Of a stretch of DNA of 64,000 bases, positions 20,551-33,015 are shown in pieces. The stretch spans positions 1,550,001 through 1,614,000 of the forward strand of contig NZ_JBFMVT010000002.1 in assembly GCF_040786275.1 (NCBI RefSeq), written 5' to 3'. The position numbers and the translations under genes were made by a program. Below the pieces are notes generated by a model that saw only the letters and a program-made list of their open reading frames with translations, was not told the origin of the DNA and made no database searches. Each line of letters starts with the position of its first letter. Position 1 is the first letter of the stretch. The DNA is from Buttiauxella gaviniae. GTDB lineage: Bacteria; Pseudomonadota; Gammaproteobacteria; Enterobacterales; Enterobacteriaceae.

Positions 20551-20566
20551 TGTGACTCGCTTCACA
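20551..20566. promoter_or_regulatory. CRP-cAMP site upstream of pckA
   Basis: TGTGA-CTCGCT-TCACA, a perfect match to the CRP half-site consensus with six spacer bases. It lies 118 bases before the pckA start. pckA is known to be catabolite-repressed in E. coli, so CRP activation is expected. Confidence 0.8.
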
Positions 20567-20683
20567 GCGTTTTCCGCTATATGGATGTGAGTGGATACTC
20601 AAATCTATGATAGGTGTCGCGGTTAACAACCAATAAACAACCCTACAATATTCAGCAGTACAAATTGGCTAAGGAGCAGTGAA

Positions 20684-22303
20684 ATGCGAGTTAAAGGCAT
20701 AACCCCGCAAGATCTCAAGGCTTATGGCATTCATGATGCAAGTGAAGTGATTTATAACCCTGATTACGACACCCTATATCATGAAGAGTTAAACCCCAAT
20801 CTGGAAGGTTTTGAGCGCGGCGTAGAAACAACTCTCGGTGCGATTGCTGTTGATACCGGTATTTTTACCGGTCGTTCCCCGAAAGATAAATACATTGTTC
20901 GCGACGAAACCACCCGTGACACCTTGTGGTGGGCCGATAACGGCAAAGGCAAAAACGATAATAAACCGCTCAGCGAAGAAACCTGGCAGCACCTGAAAGG
21001 CATCGTCACCAACCAACTCTCCGGCAAACGCCTCTTTATTATCGATGCTTATTGCGGCGCGAATGCAGACACCCGTCTCTCCGTACGTTTTATTACCGAA
21101 GTGGCCTGGCAGGCTCATTTCGTTAAGAATATGTTCATCCGCCCAACTGACGAAGAGTTAGAAACCTTTGAAGCTGACTTTGTGGTGATGAATGGTGCGA
21201 AGTGCACCAACCCACAATGGCAAGAACAGGGACTAAACTCTGAAAACTTCATCGCATTTAACCTGACCGAACGTGTACAACTGATTGGCGGCACCTGGTA
21301 CGGCGGAGAAATGAAGAAAGGGATGTTCTCTATCATGAACTACCTGTTGCCGCTCAAAGGCATTGCTTCAATGCACTGTTCGGCAAACGTCGGTGAAAAA
21401 GGTGATGTTGCGGTATTCTTTGGCCTGTCCGGCACCGGCAAAACGACACTCTCCACCGATCCGAAACGCCGTCTCATTGGCGATGACGAACACGGTTGGG
21501 ACGATGACGGCGTGTTTAACTTCGAAGGCGGTTGCTACGCGAAAACCATTCGCCTGTCGAAAGAAGCAGAGCCGGAAATCTATAATGCGATTCGTCGTGA
21601 TGCGCTACTGGAAAACGTCACCGTACGCGATGACGGCTCAATCGATTTTGACGATGGCTCAAAAACCGAAAACACCCGCGTGTCCTACCCGATTTACCAC
21701 ATCGACAATATCGTTAAGCCAGTTTCTAAAGCAGGCCACGCCAATAAAGTTATCTTCCTGACCGCTGATGCCTTCGGTGTGCTGCCTCCGGTTTCACGCC
21801 TGACGGCAAACCAAACCCAGTACCATTTCTTGTCTGGTTTTACCGCCAAACTGGCCGGTACCGAGCGCGGCGTGACCGAACCGACGCCGACCTTCTCGGC
21901 CTGTTTCGGAGCGGCATTCTTGTCTCTGCATCCGACACAATACGCAGAAGTATTGGTGAAACGTATGCAGGCTTCTGGCGCGCAGGCTTATCTGGTTAAC
22001 ACTGGCTGGAACGGTACCGGGAAACGAATCTCTATCAAAGATACGCGCGCGATTATCGACGCAATCCTTGATGGTTCCCTGGATGATACCGAAACCTTCA
22101 CACTGCCAATCTTTGGTCTTGCGGTTCCAACCGCGCTTGAAGGCGTAGACGGTAATATTCTGGATCCACGTAAAACCTATGCGTCACCTGAACAGTGGCA
22201 TGAAAAATCAGAGCTGCTGGCTAAGTTGTTTATCGAGAACTTCGATAAATATACCGACACCCCAGCAGGCGCAGCGCTAGTGAGCGCAGGGCCGAAGATC
22301 TAA
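20684..22303 (+). CDS. pckA: PckA phosphoenolpyruvate carboxykinase (ATP)
   Basis: Converts oxaloacetate and ATP to PEP, CO2 and ADP, the first committed step of gluconeogenesis. 539 residues, the length class of the E. coli enzyme. The P-loop is [11 protein letters not shown] near residue 248 and the substrate and metal site includes [16 protein letters not shown] just before it. The start follows AAGGAG by 7 bases. A perfect CRP site lies upstream and an intrinsic terminator follows. Confidence 0.98.
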   Translation: MRVKGITPQDLKAYGIHDASEVIYNPDYDTLYHEELNPNLEGFERGVETTLGAIAVDTGIFTGRSPKDKYIVRDETTRDTLWWADNGKGKNDNKPLSEETWQHLKGIVTNQLSGKRLFIIDAYCGANADTRLSVRFITEVAWQAHFVKNMFIRPTDEELETFEADFVVMNGAKCTNPQWQEQGLNSENFIAFNLTERVQLIGGTWYGGEMKKGMFSIMNYLLPLKGIASMHCSANVGEKGDVAVFFGLSGTGKTTLSTDPKRRLIGDDEHGWDDDGVFNFEGGCYAKTIRLSKEAEPEIYNAIRRDALLENVTVRDDGSIDFDDGSKTENTRVSYPIYHIDNIVKPVSKAGHANKVIFLTADAFGVLPPVSRLTANQTQYHFLSGFTAKLAGTERGVTEPTPTFSACFGAAFLSLHPTQYAEVLVKRMQASGAQAYLVNTGWNGTGKRISIKDTRAIIDAILDGSLDDTETFTLPIFGLAVPTALEGVDGNILDPRKTYASPEQWHEKSELLAKLFIENFDKYTDTPAGAALVSAGPKI

Positions 22304-22335
22304 TCACGAGCGGCTTTTAGTTTCAGCCATTACCG

Positions 22336-22368
22336 TAAAACCCCTGACAAATACGTCAGGGGTTTTTG
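22336..22368 (+). terminator. Terminator after pckA
   Basis: AAAACCCCTGAC-AAATAC-GTCAGGGGTTTTT: 8-bp GC-rich stem (12 bp with the A-T pairs) and a T-run. Confidence 0.88.
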
Positions 22369-22811
22369 TTATGTATGGGCCACAACCACTTCATTTACTT
22401 TTCTCTCGCTTCTCCGTATTCGTTTTCCTACTTTCTGATACGTGACTTCCATCACAGTCTCTGCCCGAGCCTACCCCTACCCTTAAATCAATTATCACAT
22501 TGATTTAGTTATATTTATCAGAATTATAGTTCAGCAGTGGCTGTTAATTCTGGTCAATACATCCACGGACAGGAAAGGAATAACAAAATGGCCTCAGACG
22601 GCACCCGCTTCACCTTTACCGCCGGACGGGGAAATTAAACGCCGCCTGCGCGGTATTGTGACCTTCAGTGAGCAGGGTAACAGCGATATTAGGATTAAAC
22701 GCTGATATAGAATTACGTATCGGAAAATACGAGACACATGAAGAAAAATCAAAAAAGATGCAAGGAATAATATTATTTGGTTTACCAACTGTTATCATTG
22801 GAGGATGACAA
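22369..22811. other. Start of a low-GC islet; coding remnants only
   Basis: 443 bases between the pckA terminator and the first supportable gene of the islet. GC falls sharply after about 22480. Two short well-patterned peptides appear in different frames. The one ending at 22705 reads PLPPDGEIKRRLRGIVTF in its middle but has no start codon in frame. A second frame from GTG 22668 to TGA 22808 (46 residues) ends in a hydrophobic tail, MQGIILFGLPTVIIGG. ATG 22588 has AGGAAAGG upstream but hits a stop after 16 codons. This looks like a frameshifted or truncated gene. Confidence 0.35.
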
Positions 22812-23189
22812 TTGTCTAAATTATTGAAAGCAATTGCGGCATTTAAGCCAATCGCAAATAATCCAGTAGTCAAGTTTCTGGTTGGTTGCCCGTTAGCAGT
22901 TTGCGTCATGCAAAGTTCAGAATATTTTTATAATAATGGATTAATTTTTCTAGGGAAAACATCACTCACTTTAAGCATATTTATAGTTTATTACTTTATA
23001 TATCTTTCTATAATCAATCAAATGTCCGATAAAATATATTCCTTTCATAAAGAAAAAAATTCTGCCAACCTTCATAAAAACCCAGTTAAATTTGCATTTA
23101 AACATAAAAATAAAATAAACCTATTCTATAAATCATTTTTCTTTATTGCTGCTTTATATATACTTATTGTTATATGGATTATTAAATAA
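22812..23189 (+). CDS. Unrecognised small membrane protein
   Basis: 125 residues, not recognised. Three hydrophobic stretches are visible: about 19-36 (PVVKFLVGCPLAVCVM), 43-68 (LIFLGKTSLTLSIFIVYYFIY and on) and the C-terminal helix (FFFIAALYILIVIWIIK). A lysine-rich loop lies between the last two, so it is probably an inner-membrane protein. The start is a TTG preceded by GGAGG at 7 bases; no ATG fits better. Codon use is AT-rich, unlike its neighbours, which suggests transfer. It is followed 24 bases later by another islet gene in the same direction. Confidence 0.6.
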   Translation: MSKLLKAIAAFKPIANNPVVKFLVGCPLAVCVMQSSEYFYNNGLIFLGKTSLTLSIFIVYYFIYLSIINQMSDKIYSFHKEKNSANLHKNPVKFAFKHKNKINLFYKSFFFIAALYILIVIWIIK

Positions 23190-23213
23190 ATCCAAAATTT
23201 GAGGACGTCATAC

Positions 23214-23402
23214 ATGAGCAAGGAAATGGAAAATCACAATCCACAAACATACCCCTTCCCAGATGAAGTGTCTTATTCAATCGAATATCAAAAGGAACAC
23301 TTCTGGCGCTGTGTCTATACATCAACGCCTAACGAATCGCTGCACTACAAGATTGTGCTCCCTATGCAGGTAAAACCCGCAGCCGTTAAACCTAAAAAAT
23401 AG
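23214..23402 (+). CDS. Unrecognised 62-residue protein
   Basis: Small soluble-looking protein, MSKEMENHNPQTYPFPDEV at its start and a basic VKPAAVKPKK tail; not recognised. The ATG at 23214 has GAGG 9 bases upstream. It lies between the small membrane protein and the 294-residue protein with short gaps (24 and 17 bases), so the three look like one operon. Aromatic residues are frequent in the middle (YSIEYQKEHFWRCVY). It could be an accessory or immunity-type partner, but nothing in the sequence proves it. Confidence 0.5.
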   Translation: MSKEMENHNPQTYPFPDEVSYSIEYQKEHFWRCVYTSTPNESLHYKIVLPMQVKPAAVKPKK

Positions 23403-23419
23403 AAGGACTGGGAATAACA

Positions 23420-24304
23420 ATGATTGGTTTGTACCGAACGTCTGAAGATGCAGATCGTTACCTCGAAGTTGTCGTTGCTTATGAAACGCTGACTAAAGAG
23501 ATCAATGGCAGTGACTGGTTGTATCACATCCTGGAATTAATGGGTGAAACCATTATTGATAAACAGGAATCCTTTTTTGAGTCAGGCAATTACACGGATG
23601 TTCTAACTAAAAAAACATTCGGTGATGAAACCATGATTTCCCGCTTTAAAGTCATAAAAGACTCTGATGAGGAAAGCGGTGGCGCGAATTTATTTCTCAT
23701 AAAAGCCACCTGTCATGAGAAAAATTATATTGCGTTACATGAAGATATGCTGCAAAGCATTTCCTGGCTATTTATTATTAATGGTAATGAGTGGAAGTTA
23801 GCTGAAATTCTTAAAAGCATTACCATTAAAATCCCCGACAACCTATATTTTTATTATCCTGGTTCATGGAGTGTTCGCAAAATAGATATACAGATGGAGA
23901 ATTTCAGCCATTATGTATTATCTCGAGAAATAGAAAGAAAACCAAAAACCATGATGAATCTATTTTTCATGATTTTGAATAAGGATGATACTGTACAGTT
24001 TGTATTTGAAACAATGTATAAGCGGATTGCAAAGATAGCATCAACAACTATCCCCACTCTAGTAAAAGTTGATAATGTATTTAATAAACATATAGATGAA
24101 CTCTGGCATGGAGAGGCTCAAGCTACTACGGAAGACAATCTCAGCCACACAGTATTAAACGTTTATGTAGGAAAAACAGGAGGGGTTTGGTTTTATGCCG
24201 AAGCTATATCCCCACGTCAGGAAGATAGTTTTTATATCTGGGCTGTAAATAAACGAGCGCTTGAAATTGTAGTTAACTCTCTCAATAACAGCGATTTGAT
24301 TTAG
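23420..24304 (+). CDS. Unrecognised 294-residue islet protein
   Basis: Not recognised. No signal peptide or membrane helix is evident. The protein seems to have two halves, each starting with a beta-strand-rich segment (VVVAYETLTKEI near residue 17; NLYFYYPGSWSVRKID near 140) and containing a conserved-looking aromatic/acidic pattern. The first half has the order DWLYHIL...GNYTDVL...SRFKV...ANLFLIKATC, which loosely recalls small PsbP/DUF1795-fold proteins found near type VI secretion genes; I cannot verify this. AAGGA precedes the ATG at 23420. It ends 66 bases before the convergent envZ stop. AT-rich codon use indicates recent acquisition. Confidence 0.6.
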   Translation: MIGLYRTSEDADRYLEVVVAYETLTKEINGSDWLYHILELMGETIIDKQESFFESGNYTDVLTKKTFGDETMISRFKVIKDSDEESGGANLFLIKATCHEKNYIALHEDMLQSISWLFIINGNEWKLAEILKSITIKIPDNLYFYYPGSWSVRKIDIQMENFSHYVLSREIERKPKTMMNLFFMILNKDDTVQFVFETMYKRIAKIASTTIPTLVKVDNVFNKHIDELWHGEAQATTEDNLSHTVLNVYVGKTGGVWFYAEAISPRQEDSFYIWAVNKRALEIVVNSLNNSDLI

Positions 24305-24370
24305 AAAGTGAGAAATAATATTTCCGCCCAGAGCATAGTTCTAAACAACTATACCCTGGTACGGAAAACA

Positions 24371-26439
<2,069 letters not shown>

Positions 26440-26675
26440 TCTTATACTCCCAAAGGCTCGAACAGTGAGTGCGTATTCTTAAAAAACTGCGCCGTTACGA
26501 CCAGTCAAATCTGGTATATATTCTAGTCGAAATTGTTACAAAGCATATTAAACAGATGGTTATAGGCACTTTTTAACACAGAATAATGACTTACTTCGCA
26601 AATCGACGGGATTGCCATCACCCTGATATTTCGGTTTAAATCACCCTAATCGTTTTACCCATTCAAGGCTTGATG

Positions 26676-27149
26676 ATGAAAACGCCATTAATTACCCGCG
26701 AAGGCTATGAAAAGCTCAAACAAGAAAAGGACACCTTGTGGCGCGAAGAGCGACCAGAGGTGACAAAAAAGGTCACCTGGGCTGCAAGCCTTGGCGATCG
26801 CAGTGAAAATGCCGACTACCAGTACAACAAAAAACGGCTGCGAGAAATAGATCGTAGAGTGCGTTATCTCACGAAATGCCTCGAACAGTTGAAAATTGTC
26901 GACTATTCGCCGCAGCAAGAAGGCAAAGTGTTCTTTGGGGCCTGGGTTGAAATCGAAAATGACGACGGCAACCAGCTGCGTTTTCGCATCGTCGGCTATG
27001 ACGAAATTTTTGGCCGCAAGGATTACATCTCTATCGATTCCCCCATGGCTCGCGCCCTGCTGAAAAAAGAAGTCGGCGACCTTGCCATCGTGCAAACACC
27101 TGCGGGCGAAGCGCAGTGGTACATCAATGAAATCGAGTATGTGAAGTAA
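26676..27149 (+). CDS. greB: GreB transcript cleavage factor
   Basis: Binds the RNA polymerase secondary channel and stimulates cleavage of backtracked RNA. 157 residues. The N-terminal coiled coil carries the conserved acidic tip in DRSENADYQYNKKR, and the C-terminal FKBP-like domain includes GYDEIFGRKDYISIDSPMARALL. Three start codons in a row (TTG 26670, ATG 26673, ATG 26676) are in frame. I used 26676 because it yields the family N-terminus MKTPLITREGYEKLKQ and places AAGG 7-8 bases upstream. Confidence 0.96.
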   Translation: MKTPLITREGYEKLKQEKDTLWREERPEVTKKVTWAASLGDRSENADYQYNKKRLREIDRRVRYLTKCLEQLKIVDYSPQQEGKVFFGAWVEIENDDGNQLRFRIVGYDEIFGRKDYISIDSPMARALLKKEVGDLAIVQTPAGEAQWYINEIEYVK

Positions 27150-27270
27150 CCCACGCAGCCAGCAACAGAACTGTCCGATTCACCATCTCTCGGGCGCTGT
27201 GGCTGGCATTTTCACCCTCCAATCCGTATAACTATCCCCTGAAATTTCGCCCTGAACAGATGACAAACCC

Positions 27271-29601
27271 ATGATGAATGATTCTCTCTGCCGCATTATT
27301 GCAAGTGAACTTCATGCCAGAAACGAACAGGTAGATGCCGCCGTTCGCCTGCTGGATGAAGGGAATACCGTGCCGTTTATTGCACGCTATCGTAAGGAAG
27401 TCACCGGCGGTCTGGATGACACGCAACTGCGTCAGTTAGAGACCCGCCTGAGCTATCTGCGTGAATTAGAAGACCGCCGTCAGACGATCCTAAAATCCAT
27501 TACCGAACAAGGTAAATTGAGTGACGAACTCGCCGCGGCCATCAACGGCACGCTGAGCAAAACCGAGCTCGAAGATCTCTATTTGCCGTACAAGCAAAAG
27601 CGCCGCACGCGCGGGCAAATTGCTATCGAAGCCGGTCTTGAGCCATTGGCCGAGTTGCTTTGGAACGATCCATCGCATACGCCTGAAGAAGCCGCAGCCC
27701 GTTACGTTGATGCCGATAAAGGTGTGGCCGATACCAAAGCCGCGCTGGATGGCGCACGCTACATTCTGATGGAGCGCTTCGCGGAAGACGCCCAGCTTCT
27801 GGCAAAAGTGCGTAATTATCTTTGGAAAAACGCGCATCTGGCTGCCACCGTAGTGAGTGGCAAAGAAGAGGAAGGTGCGAAATTCCGTGACTATTTCGAC
27901 CATCACGAGCCGATTGCCACCGCCCCTTCTCACCGTGCGCTCGCCATGTTCCGTGGCCGCAACGAAGGTATTTTACAACTGGCGCTGAATGCCGATCCGC
28001 AGCACGACGAACCACCGCGTGAAAGCTACTGTGAACAGTTGATTATCGAACACCTCGGCTTGCGTCTTAATAACGCACCCGCCGATGCCTGGCGCCGTGC
28101 CGTTGTAAGCTGGACGTGGCGCATCAAAGTGCTGATGCACCTCGAAACCGAACTAATGGGCACCGTGCGCGAACGTGCCGAAGACGAAGCTATCAACGTT
28201 TTCGCCCGTAACCTGCATGATTTGCTGATGGCGGCACCTGCTGGCCTGCGCGCAACCATGGGCCTCGATCCAGGTCTGCGTACCGGCGTAAAAGTCGCGG
28301 TGATTGATGCCACCGGCAAAGTCGTCGCCACCGACACCATTTATCCCCACACCGGGCAAGCTGCAAAAGCCGCTGTTGCGGTTGCAGCCCTGTGCGAAAA
28401 ACACAATGTTGAATTGGTCGCTATCGGCAACGGCACTGCATCGCGTGAAACCGAGCGTTTCTTCCTCGATGTGCAGCAGCAGTTCCCGAAAGTTACCGCG
28501 CAGAAAGTGATTGTCAGCGAAGCGGGCGCATCCGTGTATTCTGCTTCCGAACTGGCAGCGCTGGAATTCCCCGACTTAGACGTTTCGATTCGCGGCGCAG
28601 TATCTATCGCCCGCCGTCTGCAAGACCCGCTTGCCGAGCTGGTTAAAATTGACCCGAAATCCATCGGTGTCGGCCAGTATCAGCACGATGTTAGCCAGTC
28701 ACAACTGGCGAAAAAGCTGGATGCGGTGGTAGAAGACTGCGTCAACGCCGTAGGTGTGGATCTGAATACCGCATCGGTACCGCTGCTCACTCGCGTAGCG
28801 GGTTTAACGCGCATGATGGCGCAGAACATCGTCAACTGGCGCGATGAAAATGGCCGTTTCCAGAACCGCCAGCAGTTGCTGAAAGTCAGCCGTTTAGGGC
28901 CAAAAGCCTTTGAGCAATGCGCGGGCTTCCTGCGTATTAACAACGGTGAAAACCCGCTCGATGCCTCGACCGTTCACCCGGAAGCGTATCCGGTGGTTGA
29001 ACGCATTCTGGCCGCAACCGAACAAGCGCTTGCGGATTTGATGGGTAACGGTGAAGCGCTGCGTGGCCTAAGCGCGCGTGAATTTACCGACGAACGCTTC
29101 GGTGTGCCGACCGTTACCGACATCATCAAAGAGCTGGAAAAACCAGGCCGTGACCCACGCCCTGAGTTTAAAACCGCGAAGTTTGCGGACGGCGTGGAAA
29201 CCATGAACGACCTGCAGCCGGGCATGGTGCTGGAAGGCGCGGTCACCAACGTGACCAACTTCGGCGCATTTGTGGATATTGGCGTACATCAGGATGGTTT
29301 AGTGCACATCTCTTCGCTTTCCGACAAATTCATCGACGATCCGCACAAAGTGGTGAAAGCCGGTGATATCGTTAAAGTGAAAGTGATGGAAGTCGATTTG
29401 TCGCGTAAACGAATTGCGTTAACGATGCGTCTGGACGAGCAACCTGGCGAATCCAACCGCCGTAGCAGCGCCCCGCGTGAGCAAAACGAGCGCCGCCCTG
29501 CTCCAGCCCAAAAACCTCGCGGGCGTGATAATGCCAGCAGTAGCGCAGGTAACAGCGCGATGAGTGATGCGTTGGCTGCGGCACTCGGTAAGAAGCGTTA
29601 G
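27271..29601 (+). CDS. yhgF: YhgF, Tex-family RNA-binding transcription accessory protein
   Basis: 776-residue Tex protein, known in other bacteria to bind nucleic acid and affect transcription and toxin expression. Domain order: N-terminal helical Tex region, an RNase H-like YqgF domain ([14 protein letters not shown] near residue 330), helix-hairpin-helix motifs ([16 protein letters not shown]), and a C-terminal S1 domain ([21 protein letters not shown] near 655). A low-complexity tail rich in R, P, S and N follows. It is similar over its length to E. coli YhgF (773 residues). Its start lies 121 bases after greB. Confidence 0.96.
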   Translation: MMNDSLCRIIASELHARNEQVDAAVRLLDEGNTVPFIARYRKEVTGGLDDTQLRQLETRLSYLRELEDRRQTILKSITEQGKLSDELAAAINGTLSKTELEDLYLPYKQKRRTRGQIAIEAGLEPLAELLWNDPSHTPEEAAARYVDADKGVADTKAALDGARYILMERFAEDAQLLAKVRNYLWKNAHLAATVVSGKEEEGAKFRDYFDHHEPIATAPSHRALAMFRGRNEGILQLALNADPQHDEPPRESYCEQLIIEHLGLRLNNAPADAWRRAVVSWTWRIKVLMHLETELMGTVRERAEDEAINVFARNLHDLLMAAPAGLRATMGLDPGLRTGVKVAVIDATGKVVATDTIYPHTGQAAKAAVAVAALCEKHNVELVAIGNGTASRETERFFLDVQQQFPKVTAQKVIVSEAGASVYSASELAALEFPDLDVSIRGAVSIARRLQDPLAELVKIDPKSIGVGQYQHDVSQSQLAKKLDAVVEDCVNAVGVDLNTASVPLLTRVAGLTRMMAQNIVNWRDENGRFQNRQQLLKVSRLGPKAFEQCAGFLRINNGENPLDASTVHPEAYPVVERILAATEQALADLMGNGEALRGLSAREFTDERFGVPTVTDIIKELEKPGRDPRPEFKTAKFADGVETMNDLQPGMVLEGAVTNVTNFGAFVDIGVHQDGLVHISSLSDKFIDDPHKVVKAGDIVKVKVMEVDLSRKRIALTMRLDEQPGESNRRSSAPREQNERRPAPAQKPRGRDNASSSAGNSAMSDALAAALGKKR

Positions 29602-29680
29602 AGCCACACCCTCTCCCCCGGGAGAGGCGACGGATCGGTCTTCTCCCTCTCCTGAGGGAGAGGACATTCCCACCCAATAA
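29602..29680. repeat. Two REP-like palindromes after yhgF
   Basis: CCTCTCCCCCGGGAGAGG (29610-29627) and CTCCCTCTCCTGAGGGAGAG (29643-29662), two GC-rich palindromes in tandem. The same CCCTCTCCC/GGGAGAGGG core recurs near 60118. They may end yhgF transcription. Confidence 0.7.
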
Positions 29681-30075
29681 TTATTTCACCCTCCCTCTTA
29701 TTTATAAAAAAACAGAATGAATTTGCGATAGATCAATTTATCTCACGAATATAAAACCACACCAATATTTATCAAACACGTAACACATGAAATATTCAGA
29801 CAACATTAACAGAGATAAAATAATATATTTATCATTTTAAAATAAATACAACACATTGTTATTTATATGATTTCAATTAAATCCACGCTTCAGGCACGTC
29901 AGGTAAATTAAACAACCTATCTTCGTTAAATAAGAAAACAGGCGTTATTCATCACAAAAATAATTATTGATGACGGAAACCATTCTCATTATCATTGATT
30001 TGTTCGTTATTTCTCCTCTACTCACAGATAACTTTCGTTCGAGTAAATATCAGAGCCCAGCTCTAAGTAGGTCCT
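29681..30075. promoter_or_regulatory. AT-rich regulatory region upstream of feoA
   Basis: 395 bases, strongly AT-rich in 29690-29960, with no gene. A Fur-box-like sequence lies at 29975-29993 (right half TCATTATC matches 8 of 9; whole site about 13 of 19 to the 19-bp consensus). A weaker FNR-like site, TTGCG-ATAG-ATCAA, lies at 29723-29736 (8 of 10 conserved bases). In E. coli the feo operon is repressed by Fe-Fur and activated by FNR, so both are expected here. Confidence 0.55.
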
Positions 30076-30300
30076 ATGCGATTCTTACCAAGTAGTGCGT
30101 GGAAAATTACTGGTTTTGCTAAAGAAATTAGCCCGTCATATCGCCAAAAACTTTTATCGCTCGGTATGTTGCCCGGCTCATCATTTAACGTTGTGCGCGT
30201 TGCGCCTTTAGGCGACCCGATTCACATCGAAACACGTCGCGTCAGTTTGGTATTACGTAAAAAAGATCTCGAATTACTGCACGTTGAATCGATCGCCTGA
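30076..30300 (+). CDS. feoA: FeoA ferrous iron transport accessory protein
   Basis: 74-residue SH3-like cytoplasmic protein needed for FeoB activity. Recognisable core: [25 protein letters not shown], which is the FeoA domain signature (partly quoted). First gene of feoABC; 57 bases separate it from feoB. Confidence 0.95.
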   Translation: MRFLPSSAWKITGFAKEISPSYRQKLLSLGMLPGSSFNVVRVAPLGDPIHIETRRVSLVLRKKDLELLHVESIA

Positions 30301-30357
30301 TTGGTGGGGTGGGCGCTTGCGCTCGTTGTTCTTTTCTTCTTTAAGTTCACGAATAAA

Positions 30358-32679
30358 ATGAAAAAATTAACTATCGGCTTAATCGGTAACCCTAATTCCG
30401 GAAAGACTACGTTATTTAACCAGCTCACCGGCTCTCGTCAGCGAGTCGGCAACTGGGCGGGCGTTACCGTAGAACGTAAAGAAGGTCAGTTTTCAACGAT
30501 TGCGCATCAGGTCACGCTTGTCGACTTGCCAGGCACCTACTCCCTGACCACCATTTCATCGCAAACCTCTCTCGATGAACAAATCGCCTGCCACTATATT
30601 TTGAGTGGCGATGCAGACCTGCTGATTAACGTCGTCGATGCCTCAAACCTTGAGCGCAATCTGTATCTGACATTGCAACTTCTCGAGCTGGGCATTCCGT
30701 GCGTAGTCGCACTCAACATGCTCGACATCGCCGAGAAGCAAGATATCCGTATTGATATCGATGCCCTTGCCGCACGCCTTGGCTGCCCGGTAGTGCCGTT
30801 GGTTTCAACGCGTGGCCGTGGTATGGAAGGCCTGAAACTGGCTATCGACCGCCGCCAGCCAAACGCGCATACCGATTTAGTCCTTTACCCACCCAAACTG
30901 CTTGAAGAAGCCAACACCCTGGCCGCTGAAATGCCTGGCGAAATGCCTGCACAACAGCGTCGCTGGCTGGCGCTGCAAATGCTGGAAGGCGACATCTACA
31001 GCCGCGAATATGCCGGTCATGCAACGGAAAAACTGGATGCCATTCGCGCCCAACTGGCGCAAGAAAATGAAGATCCCGCACTGCTGATTGCCGATGCCCG
31101 CTACCAAACGATTGCCGCTATTTGCGATTCCATCAGTAACAGTCTGACGGCTGAACCGCACCGTTTAACGGCGATGATGGATAAAATCATCCTTAACCGT
31201 TTTCTCGGCCTGCCTGTGTTCTTGCTGGTGATGTACCTGATGTTCTTGCTGGCGATTAACATCGGCGGCGCTTTACAGCCCATTTTCGACGGCGGCTCAG
31301 CGGCCATCTTCATCCACGGCATTCAGTGGATTGGCGCTACCCTGCACTTCCCAGGCTGGCTGACAATTTTCCTCGCCCAGGGTATCGGCGGCGGTATCAA
31401 CACCGTGCTGCCATTGGTACCGCAAATTGGCATGATGTACCTGTTCCTGTCGTTCCTTGAAGACTCAGGTTATATGGCTCGTGCGGCTTTCGTGATGGAT
31501 CGCCTGATGCAATCCCTCGGTTTGCCGGGTAAATCATTTGTACCGCTGATCGTCGGATTCGGCTGTAACGTGCCGTCCGTAATGGGCGCGCGTACTCTGG
31601 ATGCCCCGCGTGAACGCCTGATGACCATCATGATGGCACCGTTTATGTCCTGCGGCGCACGACTGGCGATTTTTGCGGTATTTGCCGCAGCTTTCTTCGG
31701 TCAGCAAGGCGCACTGGTTGTCTTCTCGCTCTACATTCTCGGCATCGTGATGGCGATTCTGACCGGCCTGATGCTCAAACACACCATTATGCGTGGCGAA
31801 GCAACGCCATTTGTGATGGAACTGCCGGTGTATCACGTGCCGCATCTGAAAAGCCTGCTGCTGCAAACCTGGCAGCGCCTGAAGGGCTTCGTGCTGCGTG
31901 CCGGTAAAGTGATCGTTATCGTCAGTATTTTCATCGGCGCACTGAACAGCTTCTCGTTTAGCGGCAAAGAAGTGGACAACATCAACGACTCCGCGCTGGC
32001 GTCCGTCAGCCGTGTGCTGACCCCGCTGCTGAAACCGATTGGCGTACATGAAGACAACTGGCAAGCAACGGTTGGCCTGTTCACTGGCGCCATGGCGAAA
32101 GAAGTGGTTGTGGGTACGCTGAACACTCTCTACACCGCAGAAGATATGCACGAAGAAGCGTTTGATGCAGCGAACTTCAATTTGCTCGATGAGCTGAGTG
32201 GTGCGGCGGGCGAAACCTGGCAAAGCCTGAAAGATACTTTCAGCCTGAGCGTACTGGCGAACCCAATCGAAGCCAGCAAAGGCGACGGTGAAATGGCAAG
32301 CGGCGCGATGGGCGTGATGAGCAGCAAATTTGGCAGTGCGGCTGCGGCCTACAGCTACCTGATTTTCGTTCTGCTCTACATCCCATGCATTTCGGTAATG
32401 GGTGCCGTTGCCCGCGAATCAAGCCGTGGCTGGATGATGTTCTCCGTCTTATGGGGGCTGAACATCGCTTACTCACTTTCCACGGTTTACTACCAGACCG
32501 TAACGTTTAGCGCCCACCCGCAATTCAGCCTGGTCTGTATCCTTGCGGTGGTGCTGTTCAACGTACTGTTGATCGGCGGTTTACGCAGGGCACGTAGCCG
32601 TGTAGACGTAAGCCTGATGACATCGCGTAAAACCGTAGCGGCAGCCTGCTGTAAAAGCACCGCTGGCGATTGCCACTAG
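30358..32679 (+). CDS. feoB: FeoB ferrous iron transporter
   Basis: Main inner-membrane Fe(II) permease with an N-terminal G-protein domain. 773 residues, as in E. coli. G1 is GNPNSGKTT at residues 10-18, G3 is DLPGTY, G4 is NMLD, and a helical GDI-like spacer follows to about residue 270. Eight or more transmembrane helices make up the rest, including the conserved GFGCNVPS gate motif. The C-terminus has cysteines ([12 protein letters not shown]). The start at 30358 ([13 protein letters not shown]) matches the family; the 19 in-frame codons before it derive from the feoA-feoB spacer. Confidence 0.97.
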   Translation: MKKLTIGLIGNPNSGKTTLFNQLTGSRQRVGNWAGVTVERKEGQFSTIAHQVTLVDLPGTYSLTTISSQTSLDEQIACHYILSGDADLLINVVDASNLERNLYLTLQLLELGIPCVVALNMLDIAEKQDIRIDIDALAARLGCPVVPLVSTRGRGMEGLKLAIDRRQPNAHTDLVLYPPKLLEEANTLAAEMPGEMPAQQRRWLALQMLEGDIYSREYAGHATEKLDAIRAQLAQENEDPALLIADARYQTIAAICDSISNSLTAEPHRLTAMMDKIILNRFLGLPVFLLVMYLMFLLAINIGGALQPIFDGGSAAIFIHGIQWIGATLHFPGWLTIFLAQGIGGGINTVLPLVPQIGMMYLFLSFLEDSGYMARAAFVMDRLMQSLGLPGKSFVPLIVGFGCNVPSVMGARTLDAPRERLMTIMMAPFMSCGARLAIFAVFAAAFFGQQGALVVFSLYILGIVMAILTGLMLKHTIMRGEATPFVMELPVYHVPHLKSLLLQTWQRLKGFVLRAGKVIVIVSIFIGALNSFSFSGKEVDNINDSALASVSRVLTPLLKPIGVHEDNWQATVGLFTGAMAKEVVVGTLNTLYTAEDMHEEAFDAANFNLLDELSGAAGETWQSLKDTFSLSVLANPIEASKGDGEMASGAMGVMSSKFGSAAAAYSYLIFVLLYIPCISVMGAVARESSRGWMMFSVLWGLNIAYSLSTVYYQTVTFSAHPQFSLVCILAVVLFNVLLIGGLRRARSRVDVSLMTSRKTVAAACCKSTAGDCH

Positions 32680-32687
32680 GAGGGCGT

Positions 32688-32930
32688 ATGGCAGCGAGCT
32701 TAATCGAAATTCGTAATGCCCTGGCGCTGCAAGGCCGGCTGGAAGCAACGCAAATTAGCCAACAGCTCGCCACGCCTCTGCCGTTGGTCAACGCCATGCT
32801 AAGTCGCCTTGAAGCGATGGGCAAAGCGATGCGTATCACCGAAGATCCGAGCGATTGCCTGACAGGCAGCTGTAAAAGTTGCCCGGAAGGGAAGAAATGC
32901 GCCCGTGAATTATGGGCGCTGCGGGCATAA
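32688..32930 (+). CDS. feoC: FeoC, [Fe-S] winged-helix protein
   Basis: 80-residue winged-helix protein with four clustered cysteines near the C-terminus ([15 protein letters not shown]), which can bind an Fe-S cluster; in enterics it protects FeoB from proteolysis. The start at 32688 follows AGGAGG by 5 bases. It ends the feoABC operon and faces bioH across a REP-rich junction. Confidence 0.94.
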   Translation: MAASLIEIRNALALQGRLEATQISQQLATPLPLVNAMLSRLEAMGKAMRITEDPSDCLTGSCKSCPEGKKCARELWALRA

Positions 32931-32936
32931 AAAGTA

Positions 32937-33012
32937 TACGGCGGGTGCGCTTCGCTTACCCGCCGTTCCACCGCTTTCGTAGGTCGGATTAGCGTTAGCG
33001 TCATCCGACATT
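32937..33012. repeat. REP-like repeats between convergent feoC and bioH
   Basis: CGGCGGGTGCGCTTCGCTTACCCGCCG (palindrome, 32939-32965) and GTAGGTCGGATTAGCG...GTCATCCGAC (32979-33009). The second matches the GTAGGTCGGGTAAGCGC...CCACCCGAC type found again at 35272. Confidence 0.75.
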
Positions 33013-33015
33013 AAC

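Noticed and set aside
22594..22788. 64-codon minus-strand ORF at the islet edge
   Set aside because: Antisense to the better-patterned plus-strand remnants and without a ribosome-binding site.
31534..32223. 229-codon open frame on the minus strand opposite feoB
   Set aside because: Antisense shadow; composition rich in H, Q and R with no pattern.
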